Shown here in pieces: positions 47,083 through 58,144 of a stretch of DNA of 64,000 bases. Numbering within the stretch: the stretch's first letter is position 1; each line of letters opens with the position of its first letter. A program made the position numbers and the translations under genes. A model generated the notes under the pieces. It was not told where the DNA came from. It saw only the letters and a list, made by a program, of their open reading frames with translations, and did not search any database. The stretch is from Iris pallida (Eukaryota > Streptophyta > Magnoliopsida > Asparagales > Iridaceae): positions 16,767,555 through 16,831,554 of the forward strand of contig JANAVB010002199.1 in the NCBI GenBank assembly GCA_029216955.1, read 5' to 3'.

Positions 47083-47885
47083 ACTATTCTCGTCAACACC
47101 TTTCCAGCTTCAGTATTATTTGATTCTGGTGCCTCGTATTCATTTATGTCTGCACGATTCGCGACACGGGTAGGATTGGAGCCCGAGTCATTATCAGTAA
47201 GGCTCAATATACTTACTGGTTACGGACTTGTGGGAGTAGATAGAGTATTTTCCTCGTGTCGGACCGTAGTTAGCGGTAGAGAATTCCCTGCTAGATTGAT
47301 AGAGTTCCCGATGGCCGATTATGATGTGGTCTTAGGGATGGATTGGTTGAGGGACCAGTATGCTAGGATAGACTGCCACATTGGCAGAGTTATTTTTAGC
47401 ATTCCAGGCGAGCCAGAGTTTTCCTTTTCCCGAGGCGAAGTTGAACCTTCTCCTCCAGTGTTGCGGATGGCAATGGCAGCAGTACAGTTACCTCGGATAG
47501 TCGAAGAGTTTCCAGATGTTTTCCCAGAAGAGCTTCCAGGGATGCCGCCAGAGCGAGAGATCGAGTTTACCATCGACTTGATTCCCGGGACAGCCCCAGT
47601 GTCAGAGAGAGTCTACAGGATGGCGCCGTCAGAGTTAGAGATATTGTACAAGATGATTGAAGAACTCAGAACCAAGGGATTCATTCGTGCTAGTGGATCG
47701 CCTTGGGGAGCTCCGATGCTTCTTGTGAAAAAGAAGGATGGTACGTCCAAATTATGTGTTGATTATCGTACCTTGAACTCAGTGACAATCAAGAACAGAT
47801 ACCCTCTCCCGAGGATAGATGACTTGTTTGATCAACTCAAAGGGGCGTCAGTATTTTCGAAGATCGACTTGCGCTCAGGATACCA
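47083..47885 (+). pseudogene. Tekay-1 protease and reverse transcriptase N-half, inverted block (right part)
   Basis: This continues the frame cut at 36581: protease [11 protein letters not shown] and VVLGMDWL, then reverse transcriptase fingers ([30 protein letters not shown]) up to KIDLRSGY. It stops abruptly at 47885 where the minus-strand gag starts. About 70 residues between here and VIVFLDDI at 36376 are missing on either side of the inversion. Confidence 0.85.
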
Positions 47886-48852
47886 GGTCTGGGGCACCAC
47901 AAACCAAGCACAAACCCTGTGCTCTGCGACACTCTGATACCACATGCCCTGGCTTCCCGCAGTGTGAACATCCCACTGCGGAAGACTGCTTCTGCTTCTG
48001 CTGCTGAGGGTACGTCGGGGTGGAATGCTGAACCGACGTCACTGAGGCCGCCCGCCTCGGAGCTCCAATGGTCAAAGCCCTGGCCGCCGGGGCTGGTGCT
48101 GATGACTGATTCATCTGGCCGTGAGATCGCTTCCGACCTCCGGTCCTATCCACGATCCTCTGGGAGGTATACTCATGCCTCCGGGCTGCTCTCAATACTG
48201 CATCAAAAGTCTGATGCTCAAACTGCTCCACCGCCAATAAAATCTCTAGGTGGAGCCCCTGCTGGAACCGCTGGGCTCTATCGAACTCGGTCGCTACCAA
48301 GGTGGGAGCAAACTGACTAAGCCTGGAGAACTCGGCCGCATATCCATCGACCATCCTGCCCATCTGCTTCAGATTGGTGAACCTCGTCTGTAGATCATAC
48401 CGAGCTACAGCATCAAAATACTTGGTCTGGAACCTCTCCCTGAATACTGTCCAAGCAATGGGTGCCAATAATCTAACGGCCTGCGCTGCCCACCAGCTGC
48501 GGGCAAGATCTAGTAACTGCAGGCGCACTACGGCCACCTTCTCGTTCTCTGGAGTCCTGGCTGCTTCTAGAATCACCTCTGTGTCCTGAAGCCATGCATC
48601 TGCAGCGATTGCATCTTCACTGCCGTCGAAGAAGGGAGGGTTCAAGCGCTTGAAGCTGTTGGCCGCGCTATTACCCTGATGACCTCCTCTGGTCAAAGCG
48701 TCTGCCACCGCATGGTGTAAGGCATCTCCTTGCCGATCCTGGGAAGCTAATAGCGTCCTGATGAGACCCACCAAAGTGCCATCATCATGCTCTGCTGGCT
48801 GGACGGGCTGAACTGGTGGTTCTCCTTTGGTGGGCACGACTCTGGAGGCCAC
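47886..48852 (-). CDS. Tekay-1 gag (C-terminally truncated)
   Basis: ATG at 48852 ([12 protein letters not shown]...). It has a Retrotrans_gag region ([14 protein letters not shown] to [13 protein letters not shown]) and zinc knuckles [14 protein letters not shown] and CLVCGAP. The frame then crosses the inversion breakpoint at 47886 after the second knuckle and ends within a few residues. About half the region is recognisably homologous to the Tekay-2 gag, which is a different subfamily. Confidence 0.85.
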
Positions 48853-49135
48853 TCCTGAATGTTGGGCTTGATCTCCAGGTTGCTGCTGGTCCGCGGGAGG
48901 TGCTCCGCCTTGCTGATCGGCAGGTCCAGGAACAATTCCGCTGAAGAAGACGATATAGAGAACAATAAGGAAGGACCATGACAGATCAACGATACAATCA
49001 TGTGATCAGGTCAAGATTTTCAGGGATCAAGAGGATACGAGTAGAGATCAAGGACGAGTACTGATTGAGACATCTATTCGGTAAACCCTCACATATCTTG
49101 ATTTACAAGACCTGCATGGGCCACCACTAAAACCA
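48853..49135 (-). other. Tekay-1 leader with primer-binding region
   Basis: On the minus strand TGGTTTTAGTGGTGGCCC follows the LTR end GGGGCGTGACA directly, the position of a tRNA primer site. No coding sequence. Confidence 0.5.
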
Positions 49136-52054
49136 TGTCACGCCCCAGAACCAGAATACTGGAGAGCGGGGGCAGACATAGCCAGCTACGTATAATGAAA
49201 TGGAATCCACGTCACTATACGGTCACGGCTGTCTAGATATATGAGGGTTTAACTACAATCCATCAGTCACCTATGGTCAAGAACAAACCTATTGTCTCAA
49301 TCACAAGCAAGTAGTAACAGTCTCAAGATATTAGAGCATCAATATACAATAGTAAGGCGTCCCATACATTACATATTGGATGATCATGAAGCTAGTCGTA
49401 CAAAATGTCAGGACTAGCAAGAGTTTCAGTCATACATGATCAACCCTAGGATTTGTCAATCATGTTACAGCCCGTAGGCAGACAATAAATAAAGGTGCAA
49501 TATGAGCTAACACATGCTCGCCGGCTAAACGCCTCAAAAGAATAATTTTACAATAAAGTGGGAGAACAAAAAGAAATCCACTCGTTGCCAGGGTTACGCC
49601 TGGTGGTCACCATCTGGCTGGATAGTAGGTAGATCCTCTGGTGCTGCTCCGATATCTGGCCACACAAAACCAGCTGGGTCAGACCCCAGAAAGAGCAAGT
49701 ACCACAAAGGAGGCTTCACTTAGGAACTAAAACCAGCATATCACAAATAAATAGTAACGGTAATTAAAAGATAGTGATAATAGCTGAGATAACAATAATA
49801 TATTGAACACGGAGAAACCATTCAAGTAGCCAGACTGCAACTCTTAAACCAAACAAGGACCGGGGTTGTAATCCTTCGCCTGAATAGAAACCCGCCTCAA
49901 TTACTATTGATAAGGTAACAAGACAATAAACGAAGAGAGGACATAGAACTGCTCCGGAAGCCAGGTTACAACCTTTAAACCAAACAAGGACCGGGGTTGT
50001 AACCCTTCGCCTGAACAGAACTGGACCCCTGATCTTTATTGTTAAGGCCAGTATAAATAATCATGGTATTGAAGTAAAGGTAAAACATGACGAGCATGAC
50101 AGGGGGTTACAATAAGACAATAAACGAAGAGAGGACACAGAACTGCTCCGGGAGCTAGGTTACAACCCTTAAACCAAACAAGGACCGGGGTTGTAACCCT
50201 TCGTCTGAACAGAACTGGACCCCTGATCTTTATTGTTAAGACGGGCACAATAAGCATGACGATATATGATAAGATAACCATGGAACTATTCAGATAGCCA
50301 AGTTACAACCCTTAAACCAAACAAGGACCGGGGTTGTAACCCTTCATCTGAACAGAACTTGGTATCCCATCATTTATCGATACAAGAAATCATGTCCTAA
50401 TACAATCTTGTACAGGATCAGGATAAGACTAAGCTGGAATAAACTTCATCCAATCAATCACGGCCAATCAAGAGTACGGCTTGATACTTTTAACTAACTA
50501 GGATTATCACAGGCCTAGTTACTAGCAAGATGCAATGAGATTATCCCAACAGCCACAAGCCCTGCAGACCATCCAGGTTATCCGGGTCGAATGTCCGTTA
50601 TGAAGAATACAACACGTAACTGTGTGCTGGAAATGTGCCATACTCATCGGTAGGCTACAAATCCGTTAGTGCACCCAGATAACGGGATTGCCTGTAGCTG
50701 GGAATCTCTTCATGACTACTGAATCATTCTAGTTAATTAGCCTTAGTCAATTTCAGTAGGTACCCCTGACCGTGGTACTCAGGGATCCCCATCCTAGACA
50801 TGATGCAAGACAGTACCAGTTTATTACAAACACAATCGCCCACGGTGTCCAGATATTTCATACTTGTCATGTCAGTTTACTTGTCAAGAGTGCGCCACAG
50901 CGAGCCACTATCGTGTTCTATTCTTACATTATCATGAATGAGAAAGATTGTATAAAATAACTAATAACATATTCTTGAAGCCAAGGAAAAGATCTACAAC
51001 TTTCATGTTTTAAGTTTTTTTTTCAAGATTCTAGCTACAAAACAACTTAAACAGGCAAAAATAGCGAAATAGGACAATTCCGGCGCATGAGATTCCTGCG
51101 CAATCGGCGCATGGGATTCCTGCGCAATCGGCGCATGAGATTCCTGCACCAATCGGCGCATGGGATTCCTGCACCTATCGGCGCATGAGATTCCTGCGCA
51201 ATCGGCGCATGGGATTCCTGCACAAATCGGCGCATGGGATTCCTGCGCAATCGGCACATGGGATTCCTGCGCAAATCGGCGCATGGGATTCCTGCGCAAT
51301 CGGCGCATGAGAAACTCACGTTGCGTCTTCAATACATGTGCGTAGGGAACCTACGCGCATGACACGCTCGGAGTTAAGGGATGCATTGCCGGGACTTCAC
51401 GGCGCATGGCCTCCCGGGCGCATGAGGTTCCCGGCGCATGGGGTTCATCGTCCCCAAACAGCAAGTTCAGCCATGAAAGTTCCGAAAACTTACCATGGCC
51501 ATAACTTCCTCATCCGAAGTCGAAATCAAGCGAAACAAAAGCCAAAACTGCATGAAATTGAATTCTCTACAACATGGAACCACTAGTTTTCGGAAATACC
51601 AAGTTTTTAGAGATCAAAACCAAGAAAACTAAATAAGAAGGAACTTAAAACTTAGATCTATAAAAATATAACCATCAAAACCGAAAACTTCCAGTTCTAA
51701 AGAGGCTTAGAATCTAGTAAGGAAGAGAATGGAACAATAAAACATGAGATCCATCATGAAGCAAGTTTGTACTTGCCTAAGCTCTCTCTCTCTCTCTCTC
51801 TCTCTCCTTCCTGGTAGGTGTAGAAGTAAATATGGAGAAGAAGAAGAATAATGAAGAGAGAGAAAGAGAAGGGGTTAATAAATGGGGATGGTGGTGGTAG
51901 GTAGGGGTTCTCCCCTTGGTTCATGATGAACCAAGGCAACCCAAGCCTAGCCGAACCAACCCAAAACAAACCGAGCCAAGCCAAGAGATATGCAATACAA
52001 AATAAAATACGTACACGTATTCCAAGATACGTAATACGAACTACAGGCATTACA
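49136..52054 (-). repeat. Tekay-1 right (5') LTR
   Basis: 2919 bp, homologous throughout to 20026-23004, with the CAAACAAGGACCGGGGTTG repeats (49810-50370), the GCGCATGGGATTCCTGCGC array (51080-51305) and a slightly longer CT microsatellite at 51784. Confidence 0.9.
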
Positions 52055-53555
52055 ATGAACCCTGATATGGGAGCAGTCGGCGGTAGCTATTTGCGGAGAT
52101 TCTCCCGAAGTAAATGGGTATACACCAGTCTGAAAGATTGCAGACGTGCTTTGAACCTTGGAAAGGGGTAGAATTTTTACTGCGTTGCCCCTCCAACCGG
52201 TTATGAACATATGTCGACAAACCTAGTTGATCTTGGGAGGCAGCCGTTGGGTCGGGCAACATTTGATTGGCTGAGGACGATTAGGCCGTCGCACTTGGTG
52301 TATAGATTTGAAGATGAATATTTCTTGGAACCATATCTGCCAAGCCGCTTTGCTCGTCAATTCTGCTACGACCAGTTCCACGTAGGTAATGCTATAACTT
52401 GCCTGCAAAGAAAGGGGTATCTAATTGATGGCGCCAGAGCATGGGCTTATTACAACGCTCGAGACACAAGGACAGTGTTCTCGATGCCGACCAAGAATGA
52501 TCACGGTCCCCGGATGTTATACACATATTCGCTTTTTTACACAGCAGCGAATACATTCGCCGAGAACTTCAGCCTTGTAGATAGCTTCGCGACGGCGACG
52601 CGTTTGAAGAAGGGAGCAACTGTTATGCTAGCTCCAGGTAATGACGAGCAGCATGAGCCAGTGGATGATCCGTTGGAAGCCTCAAGGGAAGCTAACTTCC
52701 CTGAGGAGGTCAATGAACCACTGCGAGTTTCCTTGAAAGTGGTCAAATCTCCAACCAATGAGAGAAAGAGAAGGATTAATGAACCTTCTTCTCCGGTTGC
52801 AAAGAAAAAACTTATCCTGGATCCATCAGAGAAGGTCACCACCAGGTCACAGTCTCGACAACTGGCCGAGTCGACCCAAAGAGAAGAAGCGACCACGCCG
52901 ACCTCTCTTCCAAGGCAGGTCGATGTAGTAGATGTGGAAAGTCCAGAGAGACCTCTTCATAGAAAGAAACTGGCCTCCAGAAGAAGAAAGAGGGTGATCA
53001 CCCCTCCGAGACAAATCTTGTCCTCGGTGGTGGCCAGTGCTATAGCTAGAATAACCATGTCATCCCCTACACCTGCCCCCGAGCCTAGGCAGGAGACTCC
53101 TACTCCAGAGCAGAGGGACGAAGCTGAGCAGAGGGATTAAGCTGAGCAGAGGAATGATGCTGAGCAGAGAGATGATGAAGTTTTGCGATCTCCTTCTTTT
53201 GCGGTAGAAACTACTAAGCTTCCTGCTACACCAGAAACACTCCGTGAAGAAGAAGATCGTTTAATGATTGAAGCTCTAAATGATTGCAACTTCGGTCTGC
53301 AGGATGATGTCGATCAAGCCGCCGCCGCAACTGCCAGCGAGGAAGCTCCAGAAGATAGTATTAGCAATGAAGATACATCAAAAGAAGGTGTTGATGATAT
53401 ATTAAATCCCGAAGAGGGCACTGATGTCCATATGTCTCCCGAAGCCGTAGATGACACACTGGATCCTGAAAAGGATGTTGAGGTGCACGTGTCTCTGGAA
53501 AAGAATACGGATGTAGAAATAGCACCTGCTGAAACTACTCCTGCTGATCCAAAAG
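52055..53555 (+). pseudogene. Tat-1 antisense gene 1, continuation of exon 2
   Basis: After the ATGAA duplication the homology to Tat-2 antisense gene 1 resumes (RRFSRSKWVYTSLKDCRRAL, then a TAG near 52169). From 52211 it reads LRTIRPSHLVYRFEDEYFLE and LPSRFARQFCYDQ, followed by an acidic and basic, low-complexity stretch with AEQRD repeats. TAA at 53138-53140 breaks that frame, which then continues to a donor AAAAG|GTATTA at 53556. The early frameshift, the insertion and two stops make the gene dead. Confidence 0.7.
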
Positions 53556-53626
53556 GTATTAAATGATTTTATCTACCTTCTTTTCATAGATTCAAATAGC
53601 TGACATCTACATTTTTATCCATGCAG

Positions 53627-54750
53627 AGCTTGAATCTTCCCCAGTTCCTCCCACATGCACAGACATAGTGCCAATAACGGCTATTGCTAGTGGTAGCCGA
53701 CATTTTTTTGGTGGCTCTGAGGCCGGAAGCAGCCAGGCAGTAATGTCTGAGGCTACTTCTGTTAGATTGGAATCTGTGCCAACAGATGAAAGACTTGTTG
53801 CTGGGGCAAGTCATAGTAAGATTGCCTTTGATCTTTTTCAATTAGTTGCTAATGACAACAACAATCAATGATAAGGTTCATTTGATTTTGTAGAAGAACA
53901 TCTGGGAGGAGCAGCTAGCTCTACGATGGCTCCTCTGTCTAAAGAGCCGTCTACTCAAAGGGAAGAAGCTGAACGTCTATCTTCACAGACACCTGCTGCT
54001 GCTTCGACGTCTACGGGAGTAGCTGCTACTCTGGGTGCTCTGGCTACTAACCGATTTATCATTAGCTCCTTCAGCAACCTTTTCTTTAGCTCGTTAAAAC
54101 CCTTAGTAGATAGGGTGATAGAGAAAGAAGATGCTGGTTTCTCCACCGTCAGAGGTCCAACCTCCTATTTGATCGATGCTATCCGTCATCAAGGCGACGA
54201 AGCTCAGGCTGTTTTTCTTGAACATGTACTAGATGAGCTGGAGGCATCGGTTAAAATTTACAAAGAGCTGAATAAGGGAGAGATGGAGCTCTTGATACAA
54301 GCTAAATTCGAAAAGATGTCACAAGAAGCTGCAGTTGCGAAGGTTGACCTGCAAATTCTTTTGGACACTTTCTCTACCAAGTCTGCTGAGTATAATTCCA
54401 AAGTAGAAACAGTAGCATCTGTTGCTGAAGAGAATGAGAGAAAAGTTGCTGGGCTGCAAGCAGAATCTGCCCGTCTTCAAGAAGAGCTGAGACTTGTTCA
54501 GCTTGCTCTGGAGGATGAGGCCACACAACACCAGGCTGCAGTTCAACGACTGAATGCTCTGACTCAGGAAAGAGATGAGTATGTCGCAACTCATCAAGAT
54601 GAAATCTCTCGTAGAATAGTAACCATGCCATCTTTCGACGATAAGTCTGGGATGGAGGAAGCTAGGAAGCGGGTAATAGAATCTCGTAAAGAGCGGCTGC
54701 AATCTTTAAAGCAGCAGATGACCAGCTTAATGACTCCGCCGGCAGAATGA
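53627..54750 (+). CDS. Tat-1 antisense gene 1, 3' exons with coiled coil
   Basis: An exon starts after ATGCAG at 53627 in phase 1 and runs to a good donor GTAAGA at 53816. The next exon starts at 53894 after TTGTAG, again in phase 1, and ends with a stop at 54748-54750. It encodes a hydrophobic segment (RFIISSFSNLFFSSLKPL) and a long coiled coil (about residues 95-210 of the last exon: repeated Glu/Leu/Ala heptads). It corresponds to exon 3 of the Tat-2 gene. AATAAA occurs near 54820. The splice model is inferred from phase and borders. Confidence 0.65.
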
Positions 54751-55059
54751 GAAAGACCTTTTTGTATCTTCAATCTTTTTGTGATATGTAATTTTGTAAT
54801 GTCTTTCAATTTTGATCAATAAAAAGACATTTTTTTCATGGCTCTATTATTTATTGCATATCTTATTCAGATATAAATAATAGCGATAGAAAATATATTC
54901 AGAGGTGCAAGACATGATATATTTCTTGATTTTTAGAAAATAATTATATTCAATTATATCTGCTCAGAGGTAATGTGGACATGGCAGAATATAATTTGTT
55001 GAATATCATTATTTCAGTAGACAACTTAATCAAAGATGATAAGTTGCTGATATGAACGA
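54751..55059. other. 3' flank of antisense gene 1
   Basis: Contains the poly(A) signal and one copy of the CTCAGAGGTAATGTGGACATGG motif at 54963. AT-rich, no gene. Confidence 0.6.
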
Positions 55060-55460
55060 AATGGATGATTCGTCAAAATGTGTGAACGAAATGAATCGTC
55101 TGGATGAATGGATGGACCATCAAATGAATGAAATGAACGGATGAACCGTCGGATGAATGTGATGAACGGACGAACCGTCGGATGAATGTGATGAACGGGC
55201 GAACCGTCAGATGATGAACAGGCGAACCGTCGGATGAATGTGATGAACGGGCGAACCGTCGGATGAATATGATGAACGGTCGAACTGTCAGATGAATGTG
55301 ATGAACGGGCGAACCGTCGGATGAATGTGATGAACGGGTGAACCTTCAGATGATGAACGGGCGAACCGTCGGATGAATGTGATGAACGGGCGAACCGTCA
55401 GATGATTGTGAATGAACGGGTGAACCGTCAAGCAAATGTAATGAACGGGCAAACCGTCGG
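55060..55460. repeat. Tandem array GATGAACGGGCGAACCGTCG, unit about 32 bp
   Basis: About twelve units GAACGGGCGAACCGTCGGAT and GAATGTGAT, some shortened, lie just upstream of the TATA box of antisense gene 2. A regulatory role is possible but not shown. Confidence 0.9.
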
Positions 55461-55501
55461 ATGTTTGTGAATGATACTTTATTGTCTTTCGACTCTCTGT
55501 C

Positions 55502-55509
55502 TATAAATA
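55502..55509 (+). promoter_or_regulatory. TATA box of Tat-1 antisense gene 2
   Basis: TATAAATA, about 50 bp before the ATG at 55557, following the tandem array. Confidence 0.6.
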
Positions 55510-55556
55510 GAACAAAAAATCAGATGAAATGATCACTTTCGCTTTCCAACATAAAG

Positions 55557-55913
55557 ATGTCGTCTGGAGATGCATCCAAGAAGGCGGAGATCGCCTCGAA
55601 GGTTGAAGCGATTACTGAAGAACGTCCAGTCAAGCCGGCCCAGCCAAAGCAGACAGAAGCAGGCGAAGGTTCGTCTGTGCCCAAGCCGCCAAAGGACATC
55701 TTGGACTTCCTTCTTGAACCAGGAAAGACTGAAGAAGAAGAGGCCATGAGGATGGCTGCTTGCAAGTTCCTGGTGGGTTCAAGCAAAGATGTTCTCGGCT
55801 CTTTTGCTGATTATATTTTTGAGAAGGACGGCAATGGCCCGCGTCCCAATTTTGAGAAGGACGGCAATGGCCCGCGTCCCAATTTTGAGAAGGATGATAG
55901 TGACCTTTCTTGA
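55557..55913 (+). CDS. Tat-1 antisense gene 2, small unknown protein (118 aa)
   Basis: An intact frame from ATG 55557 to TGA. I recognise no family. The product is Lys/Glu-rich, with a central segment (PKDILDFLLEPGKTEEEEAM, KFLVGSSKDVLGSFADYIF) that could form two helices, and it ends in two perfect copies of FEKDGNGPRPN followed by FEKDDSD. It has its own TATA box, and AATAAA at about 55939. It lies between antisense gene 1 and the end of integrase, on the strand opposite to pol. I see no counterpart in Tat-2. It could be a captured host exon or a lineage-specific accessory. Confidence 0.5.
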   Translation: MSSGDASKKAEIASKVEAITEERPVKPAQPKQTEAGEGSSVPKPPKDILDFLLEPGKTEEEEAMRMAACKFLVGSSKDVLGSFADYIFEKDGNGPRPNFEKDGNGPRPNFEKDDSDLS

Positions 55914-55996
55914 TATTATGTATTATCATTCATGATGAAATAAAATGAACTTTATTTATGAACTTGTCTGATGATTACAAGCAATGTCTTTTACAT

Positions 55997-58120
55997 TTAT
56001 ACATAATACTTTTTGAGGAATTTGCCATTGATGGGCATCATTGCAACTCGACCGTCCAGCTCTGTGAGTTGATAGGCTCCATTTGAAAAGACTTTGCTCA
56101 CGATGTATGGCCCTTCCCACTTCGCATCGAACTTGCCCTTGCTCATGTGAGTCATAGTCATGGGACGTCTGACTGTTAAAACGAGCTCTCCTTTCTGAAA
56201 GGCTCTGACCTTAACTTTGCGATTGAAAGTCTTCGAGATGCGGGCTTGGTATAACTCAATATGCTGTTGAGCCATTAACCGCTTCTCATCGAGCGCTTCT
56301 AACTCTTGGAGTCGAAGAAGGTCATTGTTCTCTGTAGTGAGCTCATTAGCGATAACAATCCTCAAAGACGAAATTTGAAGTTCCAAGGGTAGAACTGCTT
56401 CACAGCCGTACACCAAGGAGAAGGGTGTACAACCTGTAGGATTGCGGACCGTAGTACGGTAGGCCCATAGACATTCTCCAAGCTTTTCACTCCAGTTTCG
56501 TTTGTTAGTAGACACAAACTTCTTGAGGAGCTTGATGATTGTCTTGTTGAAAGCTTCAGTCAAGCCATTAGCAGCAGGATTGTAGGCTGTCGAAGCGACA
56601 TTGTCAATTCGATGATCGTCACAGAACCTTGTAAACTTTTGACTGATGAACTGAGGTCCATTGTCATGGATGATTCGTCGAGGTACACCAAATCTATAGA
56701 TGATATGGTATTTGACGAAGTTGATGACGCTGCTGGTTTTGACTTCAGCCAAGGGTATAGCTTCAGCCCATTTGGAGAAGTAATCAGTTATTGCCAGTAT
56801 GAACCGATGTCCTCTAAAAGAAGGAGGATTGATGGGACCTATAATGTCCATGCCCCAAGCTTCAAAAGGCCAGGAAGCAGCAGTCGGATGAAGAAATTTC
56901 GACGGTTGATGAATGAAATCTGCGTGGATTTGACAAGCTCGGCATTTCCTAGCATATTCGATGGTATCAGATACCATAGAGGGCCAGTAATAACCCATGC
57001 GTCGGATATGATCCTGTAGCTTAGGACCAGGTTGATGTGCTCCACAGATACCGTCGTGAGCTTCACACAATACTTGTTTTGCTTTATCACCAGCAAGACA
57101 GCGCAAGAGTAGGCCGTCATAAGTCCGCCGGTGAAGAGTTTTAGTGGTTTGATTGTAATAGAATCGCAGAGACCGCCGACGAATACTCGTAGCTTCCTTG
57201 GGATCTTCAGGGAGTATGTCATGAACTACGAAGTCGATGAAGGGAGTTCTCCAATCTTCACTGATAACATTGACTTCAGTAAGATTACTGAACTCAATAT
57301 TACGATTGTTTTCGATACAAAATAATTCTCGATTAGAGACAACCACCACCTGCTGTCTTTTGATAGGGATGGCTAGGACCGCTGCAAGATTGGCCAAAGC
57401 ATCGACTTCAGTATTGCAAGCTCGTCGAACATATTCGATGAAGAAGGCTTTAAATGATGTATCCATGCTGATTGCCGCTTTATAGTAAGGCACTAGATCT
57501 TGATGGCGAACTTCATAGGTTCCTCTAACTTGGTTAACAACCAGCTTGGAGTCACCATAAACTTCAAGATATTCAATGTCCAGTTGTTTAGCTAACTGAA
57601 GGCCGATAAGTAGAGCATTGTACTCTGCTACGTTGTTGGAGCAAGGTTCGTCTAAGGAGTAGGCTCTTTGAATAGTTGACCCGTCTGGAGAAATGAGGAC
57701 AACTCCAACTCCTGCGACAATGTCACCATTGGGTCCAATCCTGGATGCACCGTCAAAGAATAGATGCCAAGTAGGAAATTCTTCGGAGATCATGTTTGAT
57801 TCCAATGTCTCATCTAGAATTTTATCATAAAGTTTGGATGTCTCTGGAACAGGATGAGCTGCTAAGAAATCCGCCAGTGCTTGACCTTTGACAGACTTTT
57901 GAGGAACATATACCATGTCATATTGGGCTAGTAGAATGGCCCATGTAGCCAGCCGAGAATTGAGTGTGCTGGGCTTCTTCATCAGTACCCGGAGAGGATT
58001 AACTCGGAATATGACATGAATAGTTTGGCCAATGATGTAATGCCTCGTCTTCTGAACAGTAAACATAAGAGCTAGACATTCTTTTTCAACCGAACTATAA
58101 CGGTGTTCAGCACCAATCAT
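55997..58120 (-). CDS. Tat-1 pol: RNase H end, archaeal-type RNase H, integrase
   Basis: In the 707-codon frame: the end of the first RNase H (SVEKECLALM...ALADFLA, to about 87), a second RNase H of archaeal type (about 118-250) with Asp 123, Glu 166, Asp 190 and Asp 240, then integrase with zinc ligands around His 355/362 and Cys 393/396, catalytic Asp 425 (GMDIIG), Asp 486 (HDNGPQF), Glu 522 (LTEAFNK) and a C-terminal region ending GKFLKKYYV. Two RNases H are diagnostic of the Tat lineage. The frame continues upstream across one stop (58145-58147) into reverse transcriptase. All catalytic residues here are kept. Confidence 0.9.
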   Translation of the reverse strand: MIGAEHRYSSVEKECLALMFTVQKTRHYIIGQTIHVIFRVNPLRVLMKKPSTLNSRLATWAILLAQYDMVYVPQKSVKGQALADFLAAHPVPETSKLYDKILDETLESNMISEEFPTWHLFFDGASRIGPNGDIVAGVGVVLISPDGSTIQRAYSLDEPCSNNVAEYNALLIGLQLAKQLDIEYLEVYGDSKLVVNQVRGTYEVRHQDLVPYYKAAISMDTSFKAFFIEYVRRACNTEVDALANLAAVLAIPIKRQQVVVVSNRELFCIENNRNIEFSNLTEVNVISEDWRTPFIDFVVHDILPEDPKEATSIRRRSLRFYYNQTTKTLHRRTYDGLLLRCLAGDKAKQVLCEAHDGICGAHQPGPKLQDHIRRMGYYWPSMVSDTIEYARKCRACQIHADFIHQPSKFLHPTAASWPFEAWGMDIIGPINPPSFRGHRFILAITDYFSKWAEAIPLAEVKTSSVINFVKYHIIYRFGVPRRIIHDNGPQFISQKFTRFCDDHRIDNVASTAYNPAANGLTEAFNKTIIKLLKKFVSTNKRNWSEKLGECLWAYRTTVRNPTGCTPFSLVYGCEAVLPLELQISSLRIVIANELTTENNDLLRLQELEALDEKRLMAQQHIELYQARISKTFNRKVKVRAFQKGELVLTVRRPMTMTHMSKGKFDAKWEGPYIVSKVFSNGAYQLTELDGRVAMMPINGKFLKKYYV

Positions 58121-58144
58121 AGTACGACTGAGATAGTAGATGGC

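Larger units (their letters stand above)
20026..52054 (-). mobile_element. Tekay-1: Ty3/gypsy Tekay element, nested and rearranged
   Basis: The two LTRs (20026-23004, 49136-52054) enclose gag (47886-48852) and pol remnants (34703-36385, 23167-23834) on the minus strand. The target duplication ATGAA is at 20021-20025 and 52055-52059, and the reading frame of the host antisense gene resumes exactly there. Tat-2 and Tekay-2 are inserted in it; without them it is about 10.7 kb. Gag C-terminus, protease and the front of reverse transcriptase (36386-36581, 47083-47885) are inverted relative to the rest. Several nonsense codons also inactivate pol. Confidence 0.9.

Noticed and set aside
56612..57485. 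Plus-strand frames inside the Tat-1 integrase and RNase H
   Set aside because: They are shadows of the strongly supported minus-strand pol frame.
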